A stretch of 64,000 nucleotides of DNA from Spirochaetales bacterium (GCA_018399255.1 JAGYPA010000001.1:65019-129018); one strand, 5' to 3'. Numbered from the stretch's first letter, positions 8,232-17,501 are shown. Numbers and translations: made by a program. Notes: generated by a model from the letters alone, not told the origin.

Positions 8232-8879
8232 ATGGAATCTATCAGCAGCATCGTAAAGAAGCTTATTGACGCTAAACCCTTTATCCATGAGTCAATTATC
8301 CGCGGAATAGTAAGTTATGCCAATCTTGCCGATATCCTTATTCCTGACATAACCAAACTTTATGGAGCTGAAGTTAAGCAGTCTGCTGTTGTAATGGCCC
8401 TCAGGCGACATGCTGATGAACTGAGAAAAAATGAAAAAAGTATTACTGAAAAAAGTATTGACTATGAGCTGACTATAAGAACCAATATTCTGGATGTGAA
8501 TATAGAAAAGCGGGAGTCTGCTTTCAGTAAACTGATGCGGCTTCATCAGATTGTATCGATGGAGAAAGGTGATTTTCTTAATATAACTATAGGCTCAAAT
8601 GAAATCGGGATAGCAATAAGTCAGAAATATCAGGCAGAACTGGACTTGATTCTTGCTGGAGAGATTGTGCTGCACCAGAAAACAGACCTGGTTGCGGTAT
8701 CAGTTCTGTTTACCGGTGATTTTCTTGATACACCGGGGGTAATTTATGAAGCGGTGAGAAAACTCGCATGGGAGCATATAAACGTACTCGAGATTGTTAC
8801 AACGATGAATGAGCTGACATTTGTCATTAATCGTCAGGATTCATCCCAGGCGTATGAGGCACTTCAAAGATTTCTGTAG
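8232..8879 (+). CDS. Stand-alone ACT-domain protein related to aspartate kinase regulatory regions
   Basis: Seen: 215 residues, no signal peptide or membrane segment. The N-terminal half is helical (IRGIVSYANLADILIP, then VVMALRRHADEL). The C-terminal ~70 residues (VAVSVLFTGDFLDTPGVIYE, LEIVTTMNELTFVINRQD) match the ACT repeat at the end of aspartokinases. No kinase domain is present. Known: ACT domains bind amino acids or other small ligands and often control enzymes or transcription. Inference: an uncharacterised ligand-binding regulator. Monocistronic, with its own promoter. The following small gene is convergent. Confidence 0.6.
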   Translation: MESISSIVKKLIDAKPFIHESIIRGIVSYANLADILIPDITKLYGAEVKQSAVVMALRRHADELRKNEKSITEKSIDYELTIRTNILDVNIEKRESAFSKLMRLHQIVSMEKGDFLNITIGSNEIGIAISQKYQAELDLILAGEIVLHQKTDLVAVSVLFTGDFLDTPGVIYEAVRKLAWEHINVLEIVTTMNELTFVINRQDSSQAYEALQRFL

Positions 8880-8922
8880 TTCGCACACAGTGCGGCTAAA
8901 AAAAAGGACGCCTGCTCATTGT

Positions 8923-9108
8923 TCAGGGAAGAGAAGCTATGGTAACGGTTATGGAAGCTTTTTCCAGGTCTTCCTCGGTTTTTTTCAAAGTTTTAAGCAG
9001 GGCGAGCGTTATTTCGGAGAAAACATCCTGGACATATGGATTCAAAGGGATTTTTTTTCCATCTACCTCAACGGTAACTGTTCGTTTTTGTTCTCTTTTT
9101 GATGACAT
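8923..9108 (-). CDS. Small conserved-looking protein of unknown function
   Basis: Seen: 61 residues with a strong Shine-Dalgarno, GGAGG, 6 bases before ATG. Composition: charged N-terminus (MSSKREQKR), a predicted beta hairpin (TVTVEVDGKKIPLNPYVQDV), then an amphipathic helix (LLKTLKKTEEDLEKA) and a terminal strand. No cysteines, signal peptide or membrane segment. I recognise no family. The ribosome-binding site and balanced composition argue that it is real rather than a chance frame. It is convergent with the ACT-domain gene and divergent from the THEP1-like NTPase. Confidence 0.55.
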   Translation of the reverse strand: MSSKREQKRTVTVEVDGKKIPLNPYVQDVFSEITLALLKTLKKTEEDLEKASITVTIASLP

Positions 9109-9218
9109 TACAACCTCCGGATGCAGTTTTACAAATATCTTCTTCAGAATTAGCTTGAAGTACAGCTTTCCGATTATTCAGCTTGTACAGCATAAAACAT
9201 TTTCAGTAGGATTGCAGT

Positions 9219-9818
9219 ATGAATTGTAAAAAAATATACATTATCAGCGGAGAAAGAGGCAGTGGGAAAACAACTCTCGCAGAGAAGTTCATTGCCGTAC
9301 TCCACCGGAACAGCGTGCAAGTTGGCGGCATAATAACTCGATCAGCTCCAACTGAAAGGTATGGGATGAAAGATGCCTATGCTGCGGTCGATATTCTGAC
9401 CGGAGAGCAGCATCCGCTTCTTTCCGCTGTGTCAACAGGCAGGTTGTCAGGAGGTTCGGAAACAACTGAACCAGGAGCTGGATCTGACGGCAGCAAGTCT
9501 ATTGGCCGCTTCAATCTGAATATGGAAACTTTTTCCTGGGCAGCTTCACGGATAGAAGAAGCTATTACTGCTTGTGAAGCACTCATCATTGATGAACTGG
9601 GACCCCTGGAAGTTCAAAAAGAAGGGTATTACCATGTTGCAAAAAAGGTTGTCAGCAGGTATAAAGGGCTCATTCTGTTCATAGTCCGCTCCGGTCTGGT
9701 TGCCCAAATCATAAAGATTTCAGGATGTGATCCGCAGAAGATCGTTCAGTTTGATGCTGAAGCAGAAACAGCGGAAAATATACATAGATTTGCATACGAG
9801 GTTTTCGAAAATGAATGA
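9219..9818 (+). CDS. THEP1-like nucleoside-triphosphatase
   Basis: Seen: 199 residues with P-loop GERGSGKTT (~11-19), the VGGIITR strand and a Walker B LIIDELGPLE, in the order of the THEP1/NTPase family. A Gly/Ser-rich insertion (about residues 75-95) separates the halves. Known: characterised members hydrolyse NTPs slowly; their cellular role is unclear. AGGA lies 7 bases before the ATG. The stop overlaps the start of the VUT-family transporter gene by 8 bases, so the two are probably translated together. That arrangement hints at a link to substrate uptake, but this is inference. Confidence 0.75.
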   Translation: MNCKKIYIISGERGSGKTTLAEKFIAVLHRNSVQVGGIITRSAPTERYGMKDAYAAVDILTGEQHPLLSAVSTGRLSGGSETTEPGAGSDGSKSIGRFNLNMETFSWAASRIEEAITACEALIIDELGPLEVQKEGYYHVAKKVVSRYKGLILFIVRSGLVAQIIKISGCDPQKIVQFDAEAETAENIHRFAYEVFENE

Positions 9819-10494
9819 GCTTCTCTGGGTGGCAATGCTGCTGATAAATTTTGCTGCAATAATGATCAGTTACCGCATTTGGGGAAAAACCGGTCTGTTT
9901 CTCTGGATTCCGATATCAGTTATTATAGCCAATATTCAAGTAACCAAAACCATAGAACTATTCGGCATTGAAGCAACACTTGGAAACATCGTGTATGCAA
10001 CCAGTTTTCTGGTAACAGATATTCTCAATGAGAATTATTCGAGACGTGATGCTGCCCGCGCCGTCGGCATGGGATTTTTTGCATTGCTGTTTATGACAGC
10101 AGCTATGAATCTTGCTATATGGTTCATTCCTGCCGAATCTGACTTTGTTCATGACAGCATGAAGAACATATTCAGTTTGATGCCCAGGATAGCCGTAGGA
10201 AGTCTCGCAGCTTACGGGATTTCCCAGATGCATGATATCTGGGCATACAGCTTCTGGAAAAAGAGAAAACCTGAAAAAAAATTCATATGGATCAGAAATA
10301 ATGCCAGTACGATGATAAGCCAGCTAATCGACACGATCATATTTACTTCAATTGCCTTTATCGGGGTATTCCCGCTCAATGTTCTTATGCAGATTGCCGT
10401 AACAACCTATCTGCTCAAATGGCTGGTTGCTGCTGCCGATACTCCCTTCATTTATCTGGCGAAACGGATGAAGGATAAGGGAATTGTTGAGTAG
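9811..10494 (+). CDS. Queuosine-precursor / VUT-family transporter
   Basis: Seen: 227 residues from ATG 9811, about six hydrophobic segments, and family signatures: NIQVTKTIELFG, ATSFLVTDILNENYS and a late WIRNNASTMISQLIDT. Known: this is the YhhQ/VUT family, members of which import queuosine precursors (preQ0/preQ1 or related) across the inner membrane for tRNA modification. The overlapping NTPase gene upstream is unusual. The 3' end overlaps the convergent IMPase-family gene by 47 bases. The transported molecule is inferred from the family only. Confidence 0.85.
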   Translation: MNELLWVAMLLINFAAIMISYRIWGKTGLFLWIPISVIIANIQVTKTIELFGIEATLGNIVYATSFLVTDILNENYSRRDAARAVGMGFFALLFMTAAMNLAIWFIPAESDFVHDSMKNIFSLMPRIAVGSLAAYGISQMHDIWAYSFWKKRKPEKKFIWIRNNASTMISQLIDTIIFTSIAFIGVFPLNVLMQIAVTTYLLKWLVAAADTPFIYLAKRMKDKGIVE

Positions 10495-11317
10495 CAGCAG
10501 CTGTTTGAGGCGAGAACGTTTCTCTCAATGCCTTGCAGTGGGCTGAACTGCCTGCAATGAGAATCTCAGCAGCCTCAGTGCCGTTCAGAAGAGCGTTACT
10601 GCAGGCAAACGGTACTCCATCAAGATTGGACAACTCCATGCCGGCAAAGGTCAGAATACTGTGCGCGGCCGCGATATCCCAGATAAATCCGCCGGTATTA
10701 ATCGAGGCGTCTATGTTTGCGTGGATAACCGGAGAGAGCAGATGCAGTATGCTGCTTCCAAAATTTCTGCATTTTCCAGAGAACCTTCTCAGATCCAGAA
10801 GTTTATGGATTTTTGAGCTTATAACTATCTGCCGAGGAGGAGCTGCTGAAAACTCTTTCCGGGATTCAAACTGAACTCCGTTAACTGTCATAATTTGCGA
10901 ATGCCCCGGATCGAGTCTGATAAATAATCCGGTACTCAAATCGCTGCCCCAACGTGGTGCATACACCATAGCACCGATAGGGGCATAGGTATTATCGAGA
11001 ATTCCCAGAGCAACGCACCAGGCGGGCATGCCCTGACTGTAAACATCGGTACCGTCAATCGGGTCAAGAATAAAATATAATTCCGGGTTTGCCTTGTAAT
11101 TGGATTCCGGCATCCTGAACCCGGACTCTTCCGACAAAACAGCAGCTTCAGGAAAAAGACGCCTGATTTCCCTTACAAGGAAACGATCGATATATATGTC
11201 GGTTTCAGTGAGTACCGAACCGTCCTGCTTGTAGCTGCGACTGATTCCTGCTTGCTTTTCGGCCGCATAATCTCCGCATTTCCGGATCATGCGGCTTAAT
11301 TCTTCATATCGAATCAT
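10448..11317 (-). CDS. Inositol monophosphatase-family phosphatase
   Basis: Seen: 289 residues with the metal-binding set of the family: EESG, DPIDGTD and WDIAAAH. Known: the IMPase/CysQ/FBPase fold removes phosphate from inositol-1-phosphate, 3'-phosphoadenosine phosphates or sugar bisphosphates using magnesium. Motifs do not separate SuhB-like from CysQ-like here. Start ATG 11317 is 41 bases from the divergent mfd start, so the two promoters must share or overlap. The 3' end overlaps the transporter gene by 47 bases in convergent orientation. Confidence 0.87.
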   Translation of the reverse strand: MIRYEELSRMIRKCGDYAAEKQAGISRSYKQDGSVLTETDIYIDRFLVREIRRLFPEAAVLSEESGFRMPESNYKANPELYFILDPIDGTDVYSQGMPAWCVALGILDNTYAPIGAMVYAPRWGSDLSTGLFIRLDPGHSQIMTVNGVQFESRKEFSAAPPRQIVISSKIHKLLDLRRFSGKCRNFGSSILHLLSPVIHANIDASINTGGFIWDIAAAHSILTFAGMELSNLDGVPFACSNALLNGTEAAEILIAGSSAHCKALRETFSPQTAAATQQFPYPSSVSPDK

Positions 11318-11357
11318 ATTGATTACTGACTTCCTCTATGATAGGTTTACGGTGATT

Positions 11358-14300
11358 ATGATAACAGCATTGGAAAATAAATTATATAGATATATACGAC
11401 ACAGTGATTTTTATAAAGCCTTTCTTACGCGGGGGATGAACGCCGTGCACGCAGAAGGTATTGAGGGGTTTCTGTTTGCTTTTTTTGTTAAAATGGCTGC
11501 AGCCTCAGTAAAAAAAAAGACCTGGGTGGTACTTCCTACCGAAGAGGATGTTCAGAACCTTCTAAAAAACCTTGATGTGCTTAACTGCAGAACAGTGCGA
11601 ATAGAATCTACCGGACTCAGTCTCTATGCCGAGGAATCTTTCAGCGAGGCTTTTTTCAAGCGTGTTCAGACCTTTGCCGAAATAGCTGAGGGAACAGAGG
11701 GAATCAGAGTTGCATCCCTGCGGGCTTTTTCGACCGCCGTACCATCTCCCGAAATGCTGAAAGAAGCCAGGAAAACCTTGGTTGTGGGACAAAATATCGA
11801 TACGACACTACTATCAGAAACGTTAGCTGACAGCGGATTTCTGCGGGTCCCCGGTACGACTATGCCGGGAGAGTTTTCAATTCGCGGAGAAGTCGTCGAT
11901 ATTTTCCCCTATGAAGCAGAGTTTCCGGTCAGATTATATATAGCCTGGGAAACAATTGAAAAAATCAGCAACTACGATCCGCTTGGACAGGAAACCTTTA
12001 ACACCATACCTGAAATCACCTTTTCTCTTGCAAAGTCGGGTGAAAAAAAAATGGGCTTTATTGATTCCTACATAGACTCAGAGGATTTATTCATCCTGTT
12101 CGGGGAGCAGAGACTGGCTGCAACCTATGAGTCCTTTCGAATGGAGGCGCAGAAACTTTTCCGTGAAGCCTACAATTCAGACAGAAATTGCAAGAGACCC
12201 GACGATATGCTTTCCCCCTATGATCATTATGAGAAGAATCATAAAAACTGCATCATAATTGATGATATCAGGGGTCAGCATAGTGATGCAGTAACATTGA
12301 ATACAGTTGGCCCCCGTTCCTATTTTGGTAACTTGACCTATTTTCAGAACGAAATCGCTGCACTGAAAGAAGAAGCCTATCGGATTATAATCTTTGCCGG
12401 TACCGTCAGTCAGAAACAGCGGCTGGAAATGATACTCAGGGATGATGAAATTGTAATTATTCCCCGTGAGATATCGGAAGGATTTTCCATACCGGAAGAA
12501 CGCCTGATAGCGGTATGTGATCATGAGATTTTCGGACGGCGCAGAAAGTCGCTTAAGGCGCTGCATCATACGAAAACATCGCCCCTTGATACCTTCGTCG
12601 ATCTTGAGCCAGGCGATTTTGTGGTGCATATCAATTACGGGATTGGTATTTTCCGGAAGATCGATCGGATAAAGGCCTTGGGTAAAGAGCGGGATTACAT
12701 ACAGATAGAATATGCCGATCATGAAAACGTATTTATCCCCATAGAACAGGCAAATCTTGTCCAGCGTTTTATTGGTAAAGATGGAACAGCTCCTAAACTT
12801 GATAAAATTGGCGGCACTTCCTGGGAGACTAAAAAACGACGGGCACGGAAAAATGCTGAAGACCTGGCAGATAGACTGATTAAGCTGTATGCCCGCAGAA
12901 AGCAGGCTTTCGGTACAGCGGTACCCAAAGACAGCGACTGGCAGCTGCAATTTGAGGCAATGTTCCCTTTCGAGGAGACAGAAGACCAGATAACCTGTAT
13001 GCAGGACATAAAGGAGGATATGGAAAAGCCGATTGTCATGGATCGTCTCATCTGCGGGGACGTTGGGTATGGGAAAACAGAATTGGCAGTTCGGGCTTCA
13101 TTTAAAGCTGTTATGTCCGGTAAGCAGGTAGCCTTTCTTGCTCCAACCACCATCCTTGCTGAACAGCATTTTGATACGGTTGTGCAGCGGGTGGAGCCAT
13201 TTCCTCTTCGCATTAAAATGCTTTCAAGATTGGTCAGTTCAAAAGAACAGCGTGAAACACTCAAAATGCTTGCCCAGGGGGAAATTGATATTCTTATCGG
13301 CACCCACCGGATAATCCAGAAGGATGTCATCTATAAGGATCTCGGGCTGCTTATAGTAGATGAGGAACAGCGTTTCGGGGTAAAGGATAAAGAAAAAATC
13401 AAGGAATTGAAGGCTTCTGTTGATAGTTTAGCCCTTTCAGCTACACCTATCCCCCGAACACTGTATATGTCCCTGCTGAAAATACGAGACATGTCTCTGC
13501 TCACAACACCTCCTGTTCAAAGACGTGCTATTCAGACAATAATCCGCGAATATGAGGAACCCCTGGTACGTAATGCTATCCTTCAGGAAGCGGAAAGGGG
13601 CGGCCAGGTTTTTTATCTGCATAATCGGATTGAAACCCTGGATAAAGTAGTTGCCTCGTTAAAAAACCTTGTTCCTGAAGTAAGTATAGATTTTGCTCAT
13701 GGACAGATGGATCCAGAGCAGCTTGAAGACAAAATGCGGCGTTTTGTTCACAATGGTTTCCAGGTATTAGTGGCTACGACCATTATCGAGAATGGTATCG
13801 ATATCCCCAACGTTAATACCATCATTATCGATCGAGCAGATCGCTACGGAGTCAGTCAGCTGTATCAGCTGCGCGGAAGGGTAGGTCGATCGGATCGGGA
13901 TGCGTTCGCATACCTGCTCTATCCCAACAGAAAGGCCCTTTCAGAAATCGCCATGAAAAGACTCAAGATTTTATCTGAGCACACCGAACTGGGTTCCGGT
14001 TTCAAGATAGCCATGAAGGATATGGAAATGCGCGGAACCGGAAATCTGCTTGGTCGTGAGCAGAGCGGACAAATGCAGGCTGTCGGGCTGGATATGTATT
14101 TACGTATTCTTGATGAAGAAATCAGCAAATTATCGAAAACTGATGAACTTTCACGAAAAGATGTTTTTCTGGATCTGGACTATTCAGGTTATATTCCTGA
14201 CTTCTATATTGAAGATGCAAGTACGAAATTTGAGATTTACCGGAAAATTGCCGGTATTACAAAAGAGATCCAGATACAGCAGCTGACATCGGAGCTTGAG

Positions 14301-14597
14301 GACAGATTCGGTCCCATTCCTTCTGATGTACAGAGCCTGCTCTATATTGCGGAGCTGAAGGTATTGTGCCGTAAGCTTGATGTTTACCATTTGCAGGAAT
14401 TACGGGGAACCGTACGGGTTGAATTTTCCAGAATAACCAGTATTTCAGTAGATCGGTTAGTCGATATAATCAGGGAAAGCAGCGGAGCGGTATCTATTGA
14501 TCAGAAAAAACCCAATATTGTCATCATGAAAACCGAAGCTGTGTCCCTCAAAGACAAAAGTCTTTTCATGCTTGAAAAGCTCCAGCGACTATTGTAA
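11358..14597 (+). CDS. mfd: Transcription-repair coupling factor
   Basis: Seen: 1079 residues from ATG 11358 (GGTGATT just upstream; longer starts run into the IMPase gene). A UvrB-like N-terminal module (PGEFSIRGEVVDIFPYE) is followed by the RNA-polymerase interaction domain (LEPGDFVVHINYGIGIFR). The helicase core has Walker A GDVGYGKTE, Walker B DEEQRFG and RGRVGRSDRDAFAYLLYP, with the C-terminal TRCF domain last. Known: Mfd pushes stalled RNA polymerase off damaged DNA and recruits UvrA. uvrA is also in this window, 21 kb away. Slightly shorter than E. coli Mfd. Confidence 0.97.
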   Translation: MITALENKLYRYIRHSDFYKAFLTRGMNAVHAEGIEGFLFAFFVKMAAASVKKKTWVVLPTEEDVQNLLKNLDVLNCRTVRIESTGLSLYAEESFSEAFFKRVQTFAEIAEGTEGIRVASLRAFSTAVPSPEMLKEARKTLVVGQNIDTTLLSETLADSGFLRVPGTTMPGEFSIRGEVVDIFPYEAEFPVRLYIAWETIEKISNYDPLGQETFNTIPEITFSLAKSGEKKMGFIDSYIDSEDLFILFGEQRLAATYESFRMEAQKLFREAYNSDRNCKRPDDMLSPYDHYEKNHKNCIIIDDIRGQHSDAVTLNTVGPRSYFGNLTYFQNEIAALKEEAYRIIIFAGTVSQKQRLEMILRDDEIVIIPREISEGFSIPEERLIAVCDHEIFGRRRKSLKALHHTKTSPLDTFVDLEPGDFVVHINYGIGIFRKIDRIKALGKERDYIQIEYADHENVFIPIEQANLVQRFIGKDGTAPKLDKIGGTSWETKKRRARKNAEDLADRLIKLYARRKQAFGTAVPKDSDWQLQFEAMFPFEETEDQITCMQDIKEDMEKPIVMDRLICGDVGYGKTELAVRASFKAVMSGKQVAFLAPTTILAEQHFDTVVQRVEPFPLRIKMLSRLVSSKEQRETLKMLAQGEIDILIGTHRIIQKDVIYKDLGLLIVDEEQRFGVKDKEKIKELKASVDSLALSATPIPRTLYMSLLKIRDMSLLTTPPVQRRAIQTIIREYEEPLVRNAILQEAERGGQVFYLHNRIETLDKVVASLKNLVPEVSIDFAHGQMDPEQLEDKMRRFVHNGFQVLVATTIIENGIDIPNVNTIIIDRADRYGVSQLYQLRGRVGRSDRDAFAYLLYPNRKALSEIAMKRLKILSEHTELGSGFKIAMKDMEMRGTGNLLGREQSGQMQAVGLDMYLRILDEEISKLSKTDELSRKDVFLDLDYSGYIPDFYIEDASTKFEIYRKIAGITKEIQIQQLTSELEDRFGPIPSDVQSLLYIAELKVLCRKLDVYHLQELRGTVRVEFSRITSISVDRLVDIIRESSGAVSIDQKKPNIVIMKTEAVSLKDKSLFMLEKLQRLL

Positions 14598-14637
14598 ATT
14601 GCGGATAATTAAAAAGAAGACAGGGGATGTACCATAC

Positions 14638-15360
14638 GTGAAGGACCTTGATAAGCGAGTGATTCTCGAAGAAAATGACGGCAAGTCAATCAGAAGTTTT
14701 GTCCTGCGCGGCGGACGCTTGACACATTTGCAGGAACGAGCTCTGCAGAACTATTATGACGACTATGTAATAGAATTCAGCCGGAATATCCTGGACTTCG
14801 AAAAACTCTTCGGCAATAATAATCCTGTAATTATTGAAATCGGTTTTGGAATGGGTGAATCTACAGCAGAGATAGCTGCGAAATTTCCGGATAATAACTA
14901 CCTCGGTATTGAAGTGTTTCTTGCCGGTGTGGGCAGACTGCTCCATGATATTCACGAGCGATGTCTGAAGAATTTGTGTATTATCCGCTTCAATGCGGTT
15001 GATGTATTGCAGGAGATGATCTCTGATCAGTCTGTCGCTGGATTTCATATTTTTTTCCCTGATCCCTGGCCGAAAAAGAAACATCATAAAAGAAGACTGC
15101 TTCAGGAGGAATTCTTAAAGGTCCTGAGCCGGAAGCTGAAACCGGAAGGATATATCTATTGTGTTACCGACTGGACCCCCTATGCAGAATGGATAATTGA
15201 TGAAGCCCGAAAAGTTGCAGAATTAGTCAACAATTCTGAAAACGGTTATTGTGAACCGGTATCCTGGCGTCCTGAAACGAAATTTGAATTAAAAGGACTT
15301 ATCAAAAAGCATGAAATTCACGAAATCCGACTTAAGAAGTCAGGTACGTCTCCTCTGTGA
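14638..15360 (+). CDS. trmB: tRNA (guanine-N7-)-methyltransferase
   Basis: Seen: 240 residues if GTG 14638 is used. An upstream in-frame ATG at 14572 lies inside mfd. SAM-binding EIGFGMGESTAEIA and the TrmB hallmark FPDPWPKKKHHKRR are present, then YCVTDW. Known: TrmB methylates G46 in the tRNA variable loop. It follows mfd after 40 bases and is likely cotranscribed with it. Confidence 0.95.
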   Translation: MKDLDKRVILEENDGKSIRSFVLRGGRLTHLQERALQNYYDDYVIEFSRNILDFEKLFGNNNPVIIEIGFGMGESTAEIAAKFPDNNYLGIEVFLAGVGRLLHDIHERCLKNLCIIRFNAVDVLQEMISDQSVAGFHIFFPDPWPKKKHHKRRLLQEEFLKVLSRKLKPEGYIYCVTDWTPYAEWIIDEARKVAELVNNSENGYCEPVSWRPETKFELKGLIKKHEIHEIRLKKSGTSPL

Positions 15361-15390
15361 AAAAAGGCCCGGGTGTTTTTTCCCGGGCCT
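15358..15390 (-). terminator. Rho-independent terminator of the EF-G-like gene
   Basis: A perfect 9-bp GC-rich stem, AGGCCCGGG (15365-15373) with CCCGGGCCT (15382-15390), loop TGTTTTTT. On the minus strand it is followed by a T run (15365-15360), so it serves the gene ending at 15441. It lacks a T tract on the plus strand but may still slow mfd-trmB transcription. Confidence 0.75.
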
Positions 15391-15440
15391 GGAATTGTAA
15401 TCCTGTACTGATCTTCAATTGTTTACTTTTATTGACGGTT

Positions 15441-17501
15441 TCAGTTTTCCTGATTCTCTTTCGACTGTTTGATTACGTCCTCAACCACTTTTCCCGTAGC
15501 AATTTCATAATGATGAAACTCAAGCTCAAAAGAGCCTGTTCCTGAAGTCAGTGATTTCAAGTCTATGGCATATCGAAGCATTTCACTTTGGGGTACTTCG
15601 GCCTGCACCAGGGTAAGTCCGCCGCCGATATCCTCCTGTCCGAGAACTCGACCCCTCTTGCCGCTCAAGTCAGAGAGAATATCACCAAGATAGTGATCTT
15701 CAATAAAAACGCTCAGTTTCATGACAGGCTCAAGAAGTACAACATTTGCTTTGACAATTGAAGTTTTCAAAGCCCCCTTTGCAGCCAGCTTGAAAGCCAT
15801 TTCAGAACTGTCGACAGGATGCTCTTTACCGTCAACTATCGATACCCCGATATCAACAAGGGGGTATCCGGCAAGGAAGCCTTCTTCCATCGCTTCCAGC
15901 AGCCCTTTCTCTATACCCGGCATATAGCCTTTAGAAACTGACCCGCCTTTGATGACATTCTCAAAAGAAAAGAACTCCCCTCTCTCAAGAGGCTTGATTT
16001 CTATTATAACTCGACCATACTGACCATGGCCGCCTGACTGTTTTTTATGGGTGTACTCTGCTCCCGATGGTTTTGTAATAGTTTCCCGGTATGCAATTCT
16101 GGGGGTTCTGGTATGAATTGAAATTTTCTGTTTTTCCATAATACGATTAAGGATCATATTTATATGAAGTTCACCCATACCGGATACGACATTTTCTTTT
16201 GTCTCTTTATTAAATCCCACCTGAAAAGTAAGATCCTCTTCCATAACCCGGTGCAGCGCTTCATTCATCTTGTCTTCAGATTTTTTATCGGCAGCAGCTA
16301 TTGAAAGGGTATGAATAGGATGGGGCAGGGCTAAAGACTTGAATGTGTAATTCAGCTCAGGGGATGACAAGGTATTGTTAGTGCCAAGATGAGCAGATTT
16401 GGCAATGATTCCTATGTCACCCGCAGAAAGTTCCCTTACCTCTATCAGTTTTTTTCCGACCGTGCGATACAATTTGTTTGGTTTTTCTTTTTTCCCGACT
16501 GCAGGATTGTGGAGTTCGCAGTCAGTGTTCAATTTTCCGGTTACAACTTTAATAAAGGAAAGCTTTCCGGAAAACTGGTCAATGGTTGTCTTGAAGGAAA
16601 AAAGTGAAACTCCGCCATCGGGGCTAACGGGAATTTCAATCTCTTCTCCCGCTTTAAAAGCATGTTCAATTTTAACGTCCGGAGAGGGTGCCGCGATGGC
16701 AAGAAAGTTCAGAAGAGAAACAATTCCTGTATCAGTTTCTGCACTGCCGCAAAGAACCGGGACGATTTTATTATCTTTCAGCCCGATGATAAGCCCCTGT
16801 CGTATTTCATCAGGAGTAAGGGTTCCTTCATCAAAATATTTCTCCATCAGGCTGTCGTCACCTTCAGCAGCTGATTCAATGAGAGTCAGCCGGTATTCTT
16901 CTACAATATCCTGCATATCGGCTGGAATATCAGTTGATCCGGCCTCTCCAATCAGGTATGCGGAATTTTCAATCAGATTAATAATTCCTTTATAGGAACT
17001 TCCTGATCCTATCGGGATAGAAACGGGTACGCAGGTCTTGCTGAACCGTTCACTGATATCAGAAAATGCGGCGTGGTAATCGGCCCGGTCAATATCCATC
17101 TTGTTAATAAAAACGATTCTGGACATATTTCTGTTATTCAGACGTCTCCAGAGCTTGATAGTTTCAATCTGGACACCAGCACGGGCATCAATGACTATCA
17201 AAGCAGATTCTGCCGATCTGAAGGCTGAAACAACCTCTCCCACAAAGTCAGCAGTCCCGGGAGTGTCAATAAAATTCATCGTTTTATTGGCCCACTCGAG
17301 ACTGGCTAATGAAGCATGAATTGATATCCCTTTTTCTATCTCTTCATCGGTGTAGTCACTTACTGTTTTTCCGGAATCAATAGATTCCGCCCGGGAAATC
17401 ACCCCGCTGTTGAAAAGAATATGTTCCAACAGGGAGGTTTTCCCAGTGCCGTTGTGTCCTACAATTGCCACATTTCTAATATCAGCGCTGGTTAAACTCA
17501 T
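15441..17501 (-). CDS. Divergent elongation factor G-like GTPase (FusA2-type)
   Basis: Seen: 686 residues with full EF-G architecture: GTPase domain P-loop GHNGTGKTS (15-23), DTPGTADF (79-86), NKMD, then domains II-V including QSGGHGQYGRV and EKGLLEAMEEGF. Unusual: the G3 motif has Thr (83) where translational GTPases have the catalytic His (DTPGH), and switch I reads EKGISI. Known: many bacteria carry such an EF-G-like paralogue, often with a non-His residue here and with an uncertain role. Inference: it is not the main translocase. GGAGG lies 5 bases before ATG; a good promoter lies at 17628-17656. Confidence 0.85.
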   Translation of the reverse strand: MSLTSADIRNVAIVGHNGTGKTSLLEHILFNSGVISRAESIDSGKTVSDYTDEEIEKGISIHASLASLEWANKTMNFIDTPGTADFVGEVVSAFRSAESALIVIDARAGVQIETIKLWRRLNNRNMSRIVFINKMDIDRADYHAAFSDISERFSKTCVPVSIPIGSGSSYKGIINLIENSAYLIGEAGSTDIPADMQDIVEEYRLTLIESAAEGDDSLMEKYFDEGTLTPDEIRQGLIIGLKDNKIVPVLCGSAETDTGIVSLLNFLAIAAPSPDVKIEHAFKAGEEIEIPVSPDGGVSLFSFKTTIDQFSGKLSFIKVVTGKLNTDCELHNPAVGKKEKPNKLYRTVGKKLIEVRELSAGDIGIIAKSAHLGTNNTLSSPELNYTFKSLALPHPIHTLSIAAADKKSEDKMNEALHRVMEEDLTFQVGFNKETKENVVSGMGELHINMILNRIMEKQKISIHTRTPRIAYRETITKPSGAEYTHKKQSGGHGQYGRVIIEIKPLERGEFFSFENVIKGGSVSKGYMPGIEKGLLEAMEEGFLAGYPLVDIGVSIVDGKEHPVDSSEMAFKLAAKGALKTSIVKANVVLLEPVMKLSVFIEDHYLGDILSDLSGKRGRVLGQEDIGGGLTLVQAEVPQSEMLRYAIDLKSLTSGTGSFELEFHHYEIATGKVVEDVIKQSKENQEN

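Noticed and set aside
8884-8905. CGCACACAGTGCG hairpin with adjacent A run
   Set aside because: The stem is only 5 bp, and the A/T run lies on the wrong side for either flanking gene.
12177-12950. Long antisense frame inside mfd
   Set aside because: It opposes a clear mfd coding sequence, has no Shine-Dalgarno and encodes a cysteine/aromatic-rich product with no motifs.
16399-16995. Ser/Pro-rich frame opposite the EF-G-like gene
   Set aside because: Low-complexity antisense shadow of a conserved gene.
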